Shown: in pieces, positions 35,219 to 44,458 of the stretch
Layout: every line of letters starts with the position of its first letter
How positions within the stretch are numbered: the first letter of the stretch is position 1
Origin: Dyella telluris
GTDB taxonomy: Bacteria > Pseudomonadota > Gammaproteobacteria > Xanthomonadales > Rhodanobacteraceae
Direction of reading: 5' to 3'
Length of the DNA stretch: 64,000 nt
Assembly (NCBI RefSeq): GCF_014297575.1
Contig: NZ_CP060412.1
Location: 1,674,001 to 1,738,000 of the forward strand
The notes under the pieces: model-generated
Database searches by the model: none
Seen by the model: the letters and a program-made list of their open reading frames with translations, nothing else
What the model was told of the DNA's origin: nothing
Made by a program: the position numbers and the translations under genes

Positions 35219-36082
35219 ATGCTGGAAACCTTCCACATTCTTGTCCGCGAGATCGAGCAGGACCGTTCGCTGGAGCGGCCCGAACAGCTCCGCGAACGCG
35301 TGCGCGCGATGGACCGGCTGGAAGATGTGGTGTGGCACGAAGCCACCGAAACGTCTGCCACCTATCGCGCGGCGCTGGACAAGCTCCGTCGCCGCGCACA
35401 GTCGCGCCACGCCGCACTCGCCGAGGTACAGCAGCGCCTGTGCGGCGCTGTCCGCTGTGCCATCGTGCAGGGCGCGGGTGCACATGCCTTGCGTGGCTGG
35501 CTGCACCACGATGACCTGAGCGAGCCCTGGGGCTACGACCATCTCGATGCGCTGATCGGCGACGTGCTGTCGCTGGACGAACCCGCCGAGGCCATCGCGG
35601 CACTCGAGCGGGACATGGTGTTCTACCAGCCGACGCCGGTGCGCCACGTGCTGGACCTGATCCATCGCGCGCGGCTGCGTCGCGACGATATCGTGGTCGA
35701 CCTCGGCTCCGGCATGGGTCATGTGCCGCTGCTGGTATCCATCTGCACCGATGCGCAAGCCTGCGGCATCGAGCGCGAGTCCGCCTACGTGGACAGCGCG
35801 CGGCGCGCGGCGGAGGCATTGCATGTCGAACGCGCCACGTTTCTCGCGCAGGACGTCCGCGAGGCGGACATCTCCCGCGGCACGGTGTTTTATCTCTATA
35901 CGCCGTTCACCGGCGACATGCTGCGCCAGGTGCTTGACCGCCTGCACGACGAAGCCCGCCGACGCAGCTTCCGCATTGCCACGCTGGGCCCCTGCACCCC
36001 GGCCGTGGCCAGCGAACCGTGGCTGCGCGCGGCCGGCGAACCCAGCGCCGACCGCGTCACCTTGTTCCGTTCCGTGAGCTGA
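35219..36082 (+). CDS. SAM-dependent methyltransferase (class I)
   Basis: 287 residues. A helical N-terminal half (about 1-120) is rich in Arg and Glu. The Rossmann domain follows, with IVVDLGSGMGHVPLL at about 160-174, ACGIERESAYVDSARRAA and a FYLYTPFTGDML motif IV region. The methylated substrate is unknown. ATG 35219 is preferred to TTG 35201 just upstream. Confidence 0.8.
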   Translation: MLETFHILVREIEQDRSLERPEQLRERVRAMDRLEDVVWHEATETSATYRAALDKLRRRAQSRHAALAEVQQRLCGAVRCAIVQGAGAHALRGWLHHDDLSEPWGYDHLDALIGDVLSLDEPAEAIAALERDMVFYQPTPVRHVLDLIHRARLRRDDIVVDLGSGMGHVPLLVSICTDAQACGIERESAYVDSARRAAEALHVERATFLAQDVREADISRGTVFYLYTPFTGDMLRQVLDRLHDEARRRSFRIATLGPCTPAVASEPWLRAAGEPSADRVTLFRSVS

Positions 36083-36093
36083 GCGAAAACGCC

Positions 36094-36954
36094 TCAGGCG
36101 CCGCCGACCGGCGTGACGAGCTGCAAGCGCTGCTCACCCGTGCGCAGACCATCGCCGACCACCGCATCGGGCGACTCATTCGCAAGCGCCTTGCCGATCC
36201 ACGGCGGGGTCTGCCGCGGCCCCGGGATATAAGCGTCCCACTGGCCGTAGTCGTGCCTCGCCGGCGGCGCACCCCATGCCCGCAGGTTGAAGTTCACCGG
36301 CACCCGCGCCACCCAGTACGGGTTGTCCACTTCAGGACCCTTGGTGGGCAGGTTGAAGGTCCACTGCCGCGCTGCCGCCAGCGACGCATCGGCCAGCAGC
36401 TTGCGGTAACGGACCATGCCCGCTTCGCGGTCGTACTGGTCCAGGTTCACCTGCTCGGCGATGGCCTCCTGCACGGTGCCGTCGCGGCCGATGCGCAGCA
36501 CCAGGTACACCGTGCCGCTCACGCGCGCATTGATGGCTTCCCTGGGATAGGCCGGCGGCGAGCGATCCTTGCCGGATACCTGGTAACCAAGCTCTCCCGG
36601 CGTGCCGAACGAGGCGCCCTGCACCGCCACCGCGAACTGGCCGTCGCCGACGGGCTTGGCCACCACGCGCAGGTTCATCTTGGTCTTCACCACATCCTGG
36701 GACGGCCCGGAGAGGTGGAACACCCACGCGTTCACCGTCTTGCCGACCACGTCGACCACGCTCGGCGGCAGTTTCTCGGGCGTGTCCAGCGCATAGCCGT
36801 GCAGCGAACCGTCGGGATTCACCTCCACCGTGCCGGTCACCACCATGCCGGCCTCGGCTGTCTTGCGGACGTCCTGGGCCGTGCCTGCCTGCGCGATGCC
36901 TGCCATGCAGGCCAACAACCAACCGGACATCCAGACCATCGAGATACGCTTCAT
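36094..36954 (-). CDS. Periplasmic TonB-C-like protein
   Basis: 286 residues with signal peptide (about 1-23, ending AQAGT). A first beta-rich domain spans about 30-120. A TonB C-terminal-type domain follows: PPAYPREAINARVSGTVYLV at about 133-152, IGRDGTVQEA, and a WTFNLP strand. It lacks the Pro-rich spacer and long membrane anchor of a true TonB. It is more likely a stand-alone periplasmic energy-transducer-like protein, common in Xanthomonadales. It lies alone, convergent with the methyltransferase gene. Confidence 0.75.
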   Translation of the reverse strand: MKRISMVWMSGWLLACMAGIAQAGTAQDVRKTAEAGMVVTGTVEVNPDGSLHGYALDTPEKLPPSVVDVVGKTVNAWVFHLSGPSQDVVKTKMNLRVVAKPVGDGQFAVAVQGASFGTPGELGYQVSGKDRSPPAYPREAINARVSGTVYLVLRIGRDGTVQEAIAEQVNLDQYDREAGMVRYRKLLADASLAAARQWTFNLPTKGPEVDNPYWVARVPVNFNLRAWGAPPARHDYGQWDAYIPGPRQTPPWIGKALANESPDAVVGDGLRTGEQRLQLVTPVGGA

Positions 36955-37138
36955 AACCCCTCCTTGTCGCAGCGTGAACGGAGTCTAGCCGGGCCCTGGG
37001 GTCCGCTTGAAGTCCCGGTCGGAACGGCGCCCCGATCACAAACCCCTGATCCGGTTGGCCTCAAGGGCCTATGCGGGGCCAAAGCTTGACGGGGGCGTTA
37101 CACTGACGCGTCAGCAAGCCGTACCCGAAGGAACCCGC

Positions 37139-37741
37139 ATGAGCGAGCGTCAAGATCCCACCGAAGTCACCCGCGAACAGGCCGAGGAAGCCGTGCGCAT
37201 CCTGTTGCGCTGGTCGGGCGAGGATCCCGGTCGCGAAGGCCTGCTCGATACGCCCAAGCGCGTGGTGAAGGCGTACAAGGACTGGTTCTCCGGCTACGAC
37301 ATCGACCCGGGCGAGTACCTGCGTCGCACCTTCGAGGAAGTGGCCGGCTACGACGAGATGGTCGTGCTGCGCGACATCGAGTTCGAAAGCCACTGCGAGC
37401 ACCACATGGCGCCCATCATCGGCCGCGCCCACGTGGGCTATCTGCCGACCAACCGCGTGGTGGGCATCAGCAAGCTGGCGCGCGTGGTGGATGCCTATGC
37501 CCGCCGCTTCCAGGTGCAGGAGAAGCTCACCGCGCAGATCGCTCAGTGCATCCAGGAAAACCTGCACCCGGCCGGCGTGGCCGTGGTGATCGATGCCAGC
37601 CACGAGTGCATGACCACCCGCGGCGTGCACAAGCGCGGCGTGTCGATGGTGACCAGCCAGATGCTGGGCGCGTTCCGCGACGACGCACGCACGCGTTCGG
37701 AGTTCCTGCAGTTCATCGGCATCCACGGCGCTGGCCGTTGA
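37139..37741 (+). CDS. folE: GTP cyclohydrolase I
   Basis: 200 residues. It converts GTP to 7,8-dihydroneopterin triphosphate, the first step of folate and pterin synthesis. Zinc ligands Cys86 and His89 ([10 protein letters not shown]) and Cys157 (SHECMTTRG) are present, as are [18 protein letters not shown] and the [13 protein letters not shown] signature. ATG 37139 matches the family start. The next gene (mksF) begins 7 bp after the stop with no terminator, so folE probably heads the SMC-complex operon. Confidence 0.96.
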   Translation: MSERQDPTEVTREQAEEAVRILLRWSGEDPGREGLLDTPKRVVKAYKDWFSGYDIDPGEYLRRTFEEVAGYDEMVVLRDIEFESHCEHHMAPIIGRAHVGYLPTNRVVGISKLARVVDAYARRFQVQEKLTAQIAQCIQENLHPAGVAVVIDASHECMTTRGVHKRGVSMVTSQMLGAFRDDARTRSEFLQFIGIHGAGR

Positions 37742-37748
37742 TCGCTTG

Positions 37749-39050
37749 ATGCAGGGAATCGAAACGCAGGACGCCGACGAGCGCCTGCAAGACGTACTTC
37801 GCGAAGGCATCACCGCCGAGGATCTCCCGGCGGCGTTTCCGTTGCTGCGCGGCCGTTCGCTGCTGCGCGCTTTCAGCGCCCTGTTCCACGGCGGCGAAAC
37901 CCAGGTGCTGCTGCGCCTGCTGGTGTTGCGCACGCTGGGCGCACGCGCCCATGCGCCGGAGTGGACGCCCGCCGAGATCCGCGACCAGCTTGCCTTTGTC
38001 GAGCCGGTGAAGCTGGAAACGGTGGTGCAGCGCCTGAAGGAACACGAGCTGCTCATCTGGGACAACGAAACGCTGCGCTATCGCGTGAGCCCGCTGGGCC
38101 GCAAGGCGCTGGCTGCCGTGTCCACGCTGCTGGAGTTCGAGCGCGACGACGAAGACGGCCTCGGCTACATCACCGCACAGCTTGCCGCGGGCCAGGCGGT
38201 GGGGCGCATCTCCGCCGATGAGCTCGGCCATCTGCTGTCGCGCCTGTCCGAGCTGAAGGAAGACTTCGACCGCGCCGTGCTGTCCGGCTCCGAACACCGC
38301 ATCCGCCGCGCGGCGCAGCGGCTCGACGCGGTGTGGACGTGGGTGGAGAAAGGCACGGAAGTGGTCAGCGCCATCGCTGACAGCGAGGACCTGGACGTGG
38401 CCACGCATCGCCTCGCGCAGGCCGTGGGCCGCGCGCAGAGCGCGCTGCTGCGACAGGCCGGCGTGTTCCAGCGCGAGCTCAACAAGATCGACCAGCATCG
38501 CGTGCACTTGGGTCGTACCGGCCTGTCCTCGTCCGACCTGGTGGCCTGGCTGCGTTCGCTCACACCCGACGCACTCGCCCAGCATGCGGACGAAGCCGCG
38601 CAGCTGCCGGTGCAGCCACCGTTCCTTCAGGACCAGATCGCGCTGGACGTGGCCGAGTACGAACTGCTGGAGCGCGAACGCGCCGCCGCGGAAAGCACCG
38701 AACTCCCGGATGCCGAAAACAACCCCACCACGCACGACCTGCCCATCGACGACGAAGACCTCTCGCCGCTGCTGGCATGGCATGGCGAACTGGCCACGCT
38801 GGCGGACCCGATGGAACTCAGCGACGCCCTGCGCGGCGACGACTACGCGCTGAGCGCGTATCGCCTCTCGCTGCTGGGCCTGGTCGGCGATCCGGAATCG
38901 TCTGCGCTGCAAGGGCCCACGGCGGATCTCGCCCGCCTGCCGCTGACGCTGGAGATCGAACCGCGCCTGGTCGACCCGGGCCTGGCATCCATCGCGCTGG
39001 TCAGCGCGGGACGCCTGCATCCTCGCAAGGATAAAAAAGATCATGCATGA
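37749..39050 (+). CDS. mksF: MksF-like (MukF/JetA) kleisin subunit of an SMC complex
   Basis: 433 residues. It has an N-terminal winged-helix region (about 30-115, RLLVLRTLG, WTPAEIRDQLAFVEPVKLET, RYRVSPLGRKAL) and a long helical middle (about 120-290). An acidic stretch and a C-terminal region ending HPRKDKKDHA follow. Position, size and overlap with MksE- and SMC-like genes identify it as the kleisin that bridges the SMC heads. Its own sequence is too divergent to name alone. mksE starts 8 bp inside its 3' end (39043-39050). Confidence 0.78.
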   Translation: MQGIETQDADERLQDVLREGITAEDLPAAFPLLRGRSLLRAFSALFHGGETQVLLRLLVLRTLGARAHAPEWTPAEIRDQLAFVEPVKLETVVQRLKEHELLIWDNETLRYRVSPLGRKALAAVSTLLEFERDDEDGLGYITAQLAAGQAVGRISADELGHLLSRLSELKEDFDRAVLSGSEHRIRRAAQRLDAVWTWVEKGTEVVSAIADSEDLDVATHRLAQAVGRAQSALLRQAGVFQRELNKIDQHRVHLGRTGLSSSDLVAWLRSLTPDALAQHADEAAQLPVQPPFLQDQIALDVAEYELLERERAAAESTELPDAENNPTTHDLPIDDEDLSPLLAWHGELATLADPMELSDALRGDDYALSAYRLSLLGLVGDPESSALQGPTADLARLPLTLEIEPRLVDPGLASIALVSAGRLHPRKDKKDHA

Positions 39051-39789
39051 CGAAACCGCCGCGCTGGTAGCGCGCCTGTTGTCCCAGCGCTGGCTGCCTC
39101 GCCACGACACGCAGGCACGCAAGGCGCTGCTCGACGAAGCCTTCCGCGAAGAACTGGACCGCCGCCTCGCCGCGGTGGGCCTGGAACTGCGCGAACACCC
39201 CTACTCCGCCTATATCGGCGTGGCCGTGGCGCGCGCCAACGAGAAGCACGTGTTCGGCGGCAGCGACAGCTGGATCTCCAACACGCTGCAGCTCGATCGC
39301 GATGCGATCGCCTTGCTGGTGGTGCTGTGGGCGTTGATCGTGCTGCCCAAGCGCCAGCGCCAGCTCGAACGCCAGCAGGCCGAGGCGGATGCCTCGCAGA
39401 CGCTGATGTTCGCGGAGGCCAAACCGATTTCGCGCGATGCTTCGCTGTCGCCCATCGTGGCCGAACGCACCCTGCTCGCCGACTTCGGCGACAAGCTGGG
39501 CGGCAAGACGCGCGTGAACTTCAACCTTGGCCTGCTCTCGCGCCACGGCTTCATCGTGCGCCGCAAGGGCGAGCTGGCGGAAGGTCCACTGCTGGACCTG
39601 GTGTTCGACTACGAACGCACCGCGCGACGCATCCTCGACGGCGCCCTGAGCGACCTGCTTGCCGGCCTGACGCCGCGCGACGATCTGGGTAGCGACGATG
39701 ACATGTCCGACGAAGACGGCATGTACGACGACGCCGATGGCGACGTGAATGAAATCAGTGACGACAGCGAAGTGACCCACGATGTTTGA
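39043..39789 (+). CDS. mksE: MksE-like (MukE/JetB) accessory subunit of an SMC complex
   Basis: 248 residues, winged-helix-rich. Segments include ALLDEAFREELDRRLAAVGL, the hydrophobic helix DAIALLVVLWALIVLP and FGDKLGGKTRVNFNLGLLSRHGF. The last ~35 residues are strongly acidic (DDLGSDDDMSDEDGMYDD). The role follows from the MksF-MksE-MksB gene order, where MksE dimers bind the kleisin. It overlaps both neighbours by 8 bp (ATGCATGA and ATGTTTGA), a sign of coupled translation and fixed stoichiometry. Confidence 0.78.
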   Translation: MHDETAALVARLLSQRWLPRHDTQARKALLDEAFREELDRRLAAVGLELREHPYSAYIGVAVARANEKHVFGGSDSWISNTLQLDRDAIALLVVLWALIVLPKRQRQLERQQAEADASQTLMFAEAKPISRDASLSPIVAERTLLADFGDKLGGKTRVNFNLGLLSRHGFIVRRKGELAEGPLLDLVFDYERTARRILDGALSDLLAGLTPRDDLGSDDDMSDEDGMYDDADGDVNEISDDSEVTHDV

Positions 39790-42574
39790 TTTCCGCAGCC
39801 TCGAAGTCATCCACTGGGACTACTGGCAGCGCTTCAGCCTGCCGCTGGATACCAACATCGTCACCGTGGTCGGCCCCAACGGTTCGGGCAAGACCACCCT
39901 GCTCGATGCACTGCGCACGCTGCTCACCATCGACTGCGCAGGCAACCGCGACTACAAGAGCTATCTGCGCCACAACGGCAAGCCGTTCGCGTGGCTGCGC
40001 GCTCGCGTAGGCAACATCCCGGGGCCGCGCGGCGAACGTCCGTTCTTCCCCATCATGGACAGCGAAGTGACGCTGGCCGTGCGCATCCAGAAGAAGGGTG
40101 GCGAATGGCAGCGCCAGTACGCCGTGATGGGCGGCGACGTCAGCGTGGACGAGATCGAGGCGCGCAACGACTTCCTTGGCCTGCGCGAATACCGCGTGCG
40201 GCTGGAAGGCGCCGGCCTGTCGCAGGCGATCCGTCGCGTGCTGACGCTGGAACAAGGTGCCACCGACAAGCTCTGCCAGTTGCCGCCCAAAGCGTTGCTT
40301 GACCTGGTTTTCGACGTGTTCGGCGACAAGACCGTGCTGGAGGATTACCAGCGCGCGCGCAACGAACAGGCCGAGGCCGACCGCGAACTCCACGGCCTGG
40401 AGCACCAGCTCTCGCTGATCGGCGTGAGCCTGCAGGAAGCCGAAGGCCGCGTTCGCTCGTGGCAGGAATGGGATGCACTGAAGCACGAGCATGCCGACCT
40501 GGTAGCCGAGACGCTGCCGCGCACCGAACTGGCCGACCTGCACAACGCCATCCGTGGCGCGCGCCCTCAGCTGTTGGGTCTCAAGCGCAAGTGTCGCGAC
40601 CTTTCCGCGCGCGACGTCGAACTGCAGCTGGGCCTGCAATCGCTGGATGCCAACGAAGAATCGCTGCGCGGCGACCAGCACGTGGCCGACCAGGGTCGCC
40701 AGCAGGCGAAGCAGCAGCTTGATGATGCCCGCCGCGCGGAAACCGAAAACGCTACCTTGCTCAAGCAGGAAGCGCATCTGCGCAAGCTGGTCGCCGAGCA
40801 GGATGGCGCAGACCACGAGAAGCAGGGCAAGCAGCTGGTAGAGGCACGCAGCCAGCTTGGCCGGCTGCAGAACGATGAAGCCCGCCTGCGCGAGCAGCTG
40901 TCCACGCTGACCGCTCAGCTCGCCGCCTGGCGTCGTGGCCAGCGCTACACGCCGGAATTCGAGCAGTCGTTCCGCCGTGCGCTGGACGACGCCAACATCG
41001 GCCACAGCATGCTCAGCGAAATCGTCGAGATCAGCGAACCGCGCTGGCAGGCGGCGGTGGAAGCGGTGCTCGCCGGCTATCGCCACGTGGTGTTGCTGGA
41101 TCATCCACGCGACCGCGAGGCAGCGTGGCGCCTGGGCGAGGAACACCGCTACAAGCACTTCGTGGTCGCCGAACGCGCACCAACGACGGCACCCACGCGC
41201 GGCTCGCTGCTGGAAGTGGTGGATTTCACCGCGCCCGCACCGGAATGGCTGCTTCGCCAGCTCGACCGCATCCGCCGCGTGGAAGACGTGGCCGATGGCG
41301 CGAAGCTGGGCAAGGAACAGGACTGGATCACGCCGCAGGGCTACTTCCGCGAACGTCGCGGCGGCCGCCACCTGGGCGTGGACGATGTCTACTTTGGCAG
41401 CGCCGCGCGCGAGCGCCAGCTGCGCGAGGGCGAGGACAAGCTGCAGCAGATCGAGAAGCAGCTGCGCGCCATCGGCGACAAGCGCAAGAGCTGGCAGGAA
41501 CAGGCCAGCGATGCCGAGAGCCTGCTGCGCGGCGCCAACGCCAGCGGCCAGCTGGCCGACCGCGCCGACGAATTTGCCGCCGCGCACGAAGCCCAGTCCG
41601 CCTTGCAGGATGACGTGCAGCGCTGCGCCGACAGCTATGCCGCGGCCGAAGCCCACTACGAAGCCGTCCGCGAAAAGCGCCAGCAGAACTCGCGCCAGCG
41701 CGACAACGAAGCCCGCGAACATCGCCAGGCACAGCAACAACTGGCTGACAGCGCGCGCCAGTTCGCCCAGTTCCGCAACGAACAGGTCGACCGCCTGAAG
41801 GCTTTCCGCCACAAGCGCAGCCACGTGCGACCGCTGCATCGTACGCGCAGCGCCATGCTGGAGCTGCGCGAGCGCTACGAATCGCCCGCCGCCGTGCGCC
41901 GCGAGATCGACCGCATCGAACGCCGCATCAACGAAGGCCACTGGGAAACCGACGACGCCGTGCTGCCGCTGCGCGACAAGTACGCCAACGACCACGACGG
42001 CCTGAAGGACGACCTGCAGCGCCGCCGCGTGCACCTGGAGCGTGCCGCGCGCATCACCACGGAGGCACGCGGTGCGTATCTCAACGTGCTGCGCAATACG
42101 GTGAAGCGCTACGCGCGCAACCTGAAGGTGCTGGCGGACCTGGCCGGCATCGGTGTGGAAACGGATCTGCCGGAGCTTTCCAACGAGGATCTGGCACTGG
42201 CGCAGGCCGGCCTCAACGTGCGCTTCGAGTTCGACAAGAAGGGCTGGATCGGCATGGACGACGGCGAAGCCTCCGGCGGCCAGCAGGTGATGAAGTCGCT
42301 GCTGTTGCTGGTGGCGCTGATGCGCGACGAGGATAGACCCGGCGGCTTCGTGTTCATCGACGAGCCGTTCGCGCACCTGGACATCTTCAACATCGACAAG
42401 GTGGGCGCCTTCCTCAAGTCCACCCGCGCCCAGTACATTCTGACCACTCCGGCCACGCACAACATCAACGTGTTCCAGCCCAGCGACCTCACCCTGGTCA
42501 CCAGCAAGCGACGCCCCGGCGCCACGTGGGCGCAGCCGCTGGCCGTGTTGCGTCGGCGTACCGAGGCCGCATGA
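39782..42574 (+). CDS. mksB: MksB-like SMC ATPase (MukB/JetC related)
   Basis: 930 residues with complete SMC architecture. Walker A GPNGSGKTT lies at 31-39, followed by a first coiled coil (about 190-380). A hinge-like domain (about 385-475) shows EIVEISEPRWQAAVEAVLAG, and a returning coiled coil spans about 540-790. An ABC signature ASGGQQ lies near 828-833 and Walker B FVFIDEPFAHLD near 855-866. The length matches MksB of Pseudomonas-type MksBEF rather than MukB (~1,480). Such complexes extrude DNA loops in chromosome organisation or, with a JetD/MksG nuclease, destroy plasmids. No nuclease gene is adjacent. The downstream EF-hand gene starts within its stop codon. Confidence 0.88.
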   Translation: MFDFRSLEVIHWDYWQRFSLPLDTNIVTVVGPNGSGKTTLLDALRTLLTIDCAGNRDYKSYLRHNGKPFAWLRARVGNIPGPRGERPFFPIMDSEVTLAVRIQKKGGEWQRQYAVMGGDVSVDEIEARNDFLGLREYRVRLEGAGLSQAIRRVLTLEQGATDKLCQLPPKALLDLVFDVFGDKTVLEDYQRARNEQAEADRELHGLEHQLSLIGVSLQEAEGRVRSWQEWDALKHEHADLVAETLPRTELADLHNAIRGARPQLLGLKRKCRDLSARDVELQLGLQSLDANEESLRGDQHVADQGRQQAKQQLDDARRAETENATLLKQEAHLRKLVAEQDGADHEKQGKQLVEARSQLGRLQNDEARLREQLSTLTAQLAAWRRGQRYTPEFEQSFRRALDDANIGHSMLSEIVEISEPRWQAAVEAVLAGYRHVVLLDHPRDREAAWRLGEEHRYKHFVVAERAPTTAPTRGSLLEVVDFTAPAPEWLLRQLDRIRRVEDVADGAKLGKEQDWITPQGYFRERRGGRHLGVDDVYFGSAARERQLREGEDKLQQIEKQLRAIGDKRKSWQEQASDAESLLRGANASGQLADRADEFAAAHEAQSALQDDVQRCADSYAAAEAHYEAVREKRQQNSRQRDNEAREHRQAQQQLADSARQFAQFRNEQVDRLKAFRHKRSHVRPLHRTRSAMLELRERYESPAAVRREIDRIERRINEGHWETDDAVLPLRDKYANDHDGLKDDLQRRRVHLERAARITTEARGAYLNVLRNTVKRYARNLKVLADLAGIGVETDLPELSNEDLALAQAGLNVRFEFDKKGWIGMDDGEASGGQQVMKSLLLLVALMRDEDRPGGFVFIDEPFAHLDIFNIDKVGAFLKSTRAQYILTTPATHNINVFQPSDLTLVTSKRRPGATWAQPLAVLRRRTEAA

Positions 42575-42918
42575 TCATGCGCCGGCCCATCCGTTCCGTG
42601 ATGCTGGCCGGCCTGTGGTGCATGCCGATGCTGGCGTGGGCGCAGGCCACGCCAGCGGAGTACCTGCACGAGTTCGACACCGATGGCGACGGCCGGGTGA
42701 GCGAAGCGGAATACGTCGCGCATCTCAGTGAAGGCTTCCACCGTCTCGACCTCAATGGCGACGGCATACTCGAAGCTGACGAACTGCCCGGCGGGCACGG
42801 CAAGCCCATCACCCTCAAGCAGTACCAGGACAACCTGCGCCGGCAGTTCCACAAGCTGGACCGCAACCACGACGGTTACCTGGATGCCCGCGAGCTGACG
42901 CAGCCGCCGCAGGGTTGA
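42571..42918 (+). CDS. Exported EF-hand calcium-binding protein
   Basis: 115 residues with signal peptide (about 1-25, ending AWAQA) and three EF-hand loops: DTDGDGRVSEAE, DLNGDGILEADE and DRNHDGYLDARE. All have acidic residues at positions 1, 3, 5 and 12 or conservative substitutes. It should bind calcium in the periplasm or outside. ATG 42571 overlaps the mksB stop (ATGA) with GAGG upstream, so it is translated as the last gene of the SMC operon despite working in another compartment. Confidence 0.85.
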   Translation: MIMRRPIRSVMLAGLWCMPMLAWAQATPAEYLHEFDTDGDGRVSEAEYVAHLSEGFHRLDLNGDGILEADELPGGHGKPITLKQYQDNLRRQFHKLDRNHDGYLDARELTQPPQG

Positions 42919-42935
42919 TCGTCCCTCAGCCACCT

Positions 42936-43016
42936 TGTAGGAGCGCACTTGTGCGCGACCGCGGCGTCACCCAGCCGCCTCGCCAGCGGGCTGTCGCGCA
43001 CAAGTGCGCTCCTACA
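42936..43016. repeat. REP pair (BIME-like), CTTGT variant
   Basis: GTAG-type inverted pair with both outer arms intact (TGTAGGAGCGCAC and GTGCGCTCCTACA). It closes the SMC operon. Confidence 0.9.
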
Positions 43017-43108
43017 TGGACTCGGGGAGCCCTTGAAGCTCTACCGCACTGCACACACACCGTCACCTGTAATCGGCTATCGTGCGCCTCTTGCCGTCGG
43101 TCACGTCC

Positions 43109-44458
43109 ATGGATCAGACACTTCATCCCGAGCTGCACCCGCGTCGCCGCGCCGCACTGGCGTTCATCTTCGTCACCGTGGTGCTGGACATGCTGGCCTT
43201 CGGCATCGTCATCCCGGTGCTGCCGCATCTGATCGAGCAGCTCGCCGGTGGCGGCATCTCCAATGCGGCATGGTGGGTGGGCGTGTTCAGCACGGTGTTC
43301 GCCATCGTGCAGTTCGCCTTTTCGCCGGTGCAGGGTGCGCTGTCGGACCGCTTCGGACGGCGCCCGGTCATTCTGATTTCCAACGCGGGACTGGCCATCG
43401 ACTTCTTCGTGCTGGCGATGGCGCCCACGTTGTGGCTGCTGTTCGTGGCGCGCGTGGTGCTGGGCATGACGGCGGCCAGCTTCACCACGGCCAATGCCTA
43501 CATTGCCGACATCACGCCGAAGGAAAAGCGCGCGGCGGCCTACGGCATTCTTGGCAGCGCATTCGGCCTGGGCTTCATCATCGGCCCGGGCCTGGGCGGT
43601 TTCCTTGGTGATATCCACCTGCGCCTGCCGTTCTGGGTGGCGGGTTCCCTGGCCGCCTGCAATTTCCTGTATGGCCTGTTCGTACTGCCCGAGTCACTGC
43701 CAAAGGAACGCCGCACGCCGAAGTTCGAGCTGCACAGCGCGCACCCGCTCGGCTCGCTGAAGCTGCTCATGCGCTATCCGCTGGTGCTGCGGCTGGCCGT
43801 GGTGATGTTCCTGGTGTTCCTGTCGCACTACGTGCTGCAGACCACCTTCGTGCTTTACGCGGACTACCGCTACCAATGGGGCCCGCGTGCCGTGGGTTAC
43901 GTGCTGATGCTGGTGGGTGCCTGCGATGGCCTGGTGCAGGCCGTGCTCACGCGCAAGCTGGCACCCATCTTCGGCGAGCGCCGGCTGATGCTGGCCGGCA
44001 TGCTGTGCGGCATCGGCTCGTTCCTGGTGATGGGCCTGGCCGACACCGGCTGGGTCTTCCTGCTCGGCATCCCGCTGATGGCGCTGTGGGGCTTGTCTCA
44101 GCCGCCTATCCAGTCGCTGATGACGCACGAGGTGGATCCTCACGAACAGGGCCGCCTGCAGGGCGCCATCGCCAGCCTGCAGAGTTTCGCCGGCATCTTC
44201 GGGCCATTCCTGTTCGCGCAGGTGTTTTCGTATTCGATTTCGCCGGCATCGCCCTTCCACCTGCCCGGCCTGGCCTTCGTGCTGTCCGCGGTGTTGCTGG
44301 CCATCGGTGCCTACATCGCGCTGCGGGCAACGCGGCACATCCAGGACCTGGCCAAGGCCGACAGCCCCGTGGCCAACACCCTTCCGGGCGAACCGTCGTC
44401 GGTCGTCCCGCTGCAAGCTGCCATCACCCCCAACGAACCACCGGAGCAATCCCCATGA
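43109..44458 (+). CDS. TetA-type MFS exporter (TCR/Tet family)
   Basis: 449 residues, 12 membrane helices. Features typical of Tet-type drug:proton antiporters are DMLAFGIVIPVLP in helix 1, the motif A loop GALSDRFGRRPVIL, and GMTAASFTTANAYIADI in helix 4-5. The substrate is not known; tetracycline efflux cannot be claimed. ATG 43109 is preferred to GTG 43082, which lies in a TATCGT promoter-like hexamer. The C-terminal tail of about 45 residues is polar. Its stop overlaps the DUF1993 ATG (ATGA, 44455-44458). Confidence 0.88.
   Translation: MDQTLHPELHPRRRAALAFIFVTVVLDMLAFGIVIPVLPHLIEQLAGGGISNAAWWVGVFSTVFAIVQFAFSPVQGALSDRFGRRPVILISNAGLAIDFFVLAMAPTLWLLFVARVVLGMTAASFTTANAYIADITPKEKRAAAYGILGSAFGLGFIIGPGLGGFLGDIHLRLPFWVAGSLAACNFLYGLFVLPESLPKERRTPKFELHSAHPLGSLKLLMRYPLVLRLAVVMFLVFLSHYVLQTTFVLYADYRYQWGPRAVGYVLMLVGACDGLVQAVLTRKLAPIFGERRLMLAGMLCGIGSFLVMGLADTGWVFLLGIPLMALWGLSQPPIQSLMTHEVDPHEQGRLQGAIASLQSFAGIFGPFLFAQVFSYSISPASPFHLPGLAFVLSAVLLAIGAYIALRATRHIQDLAKADSPVANTLPGEPSSVVPLQAAITPNEPPEQSP

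Noticed and set aside
39755..42460. Long open frame on the - strand opposite mksB
   Set aside because: It has low-complexity Ala/Leu/Val/Gln composition and no motif, while the + strand encodes complete SMC motifs.
37139..42918. Calling the SMC operon a Wadjet (JetABCD) defence system
   Set aside because: The diagnostic JetD nuclease gene is absent on both sides, and the SMC length fits MksB better. It is kept as MksBEF-like with the question open.
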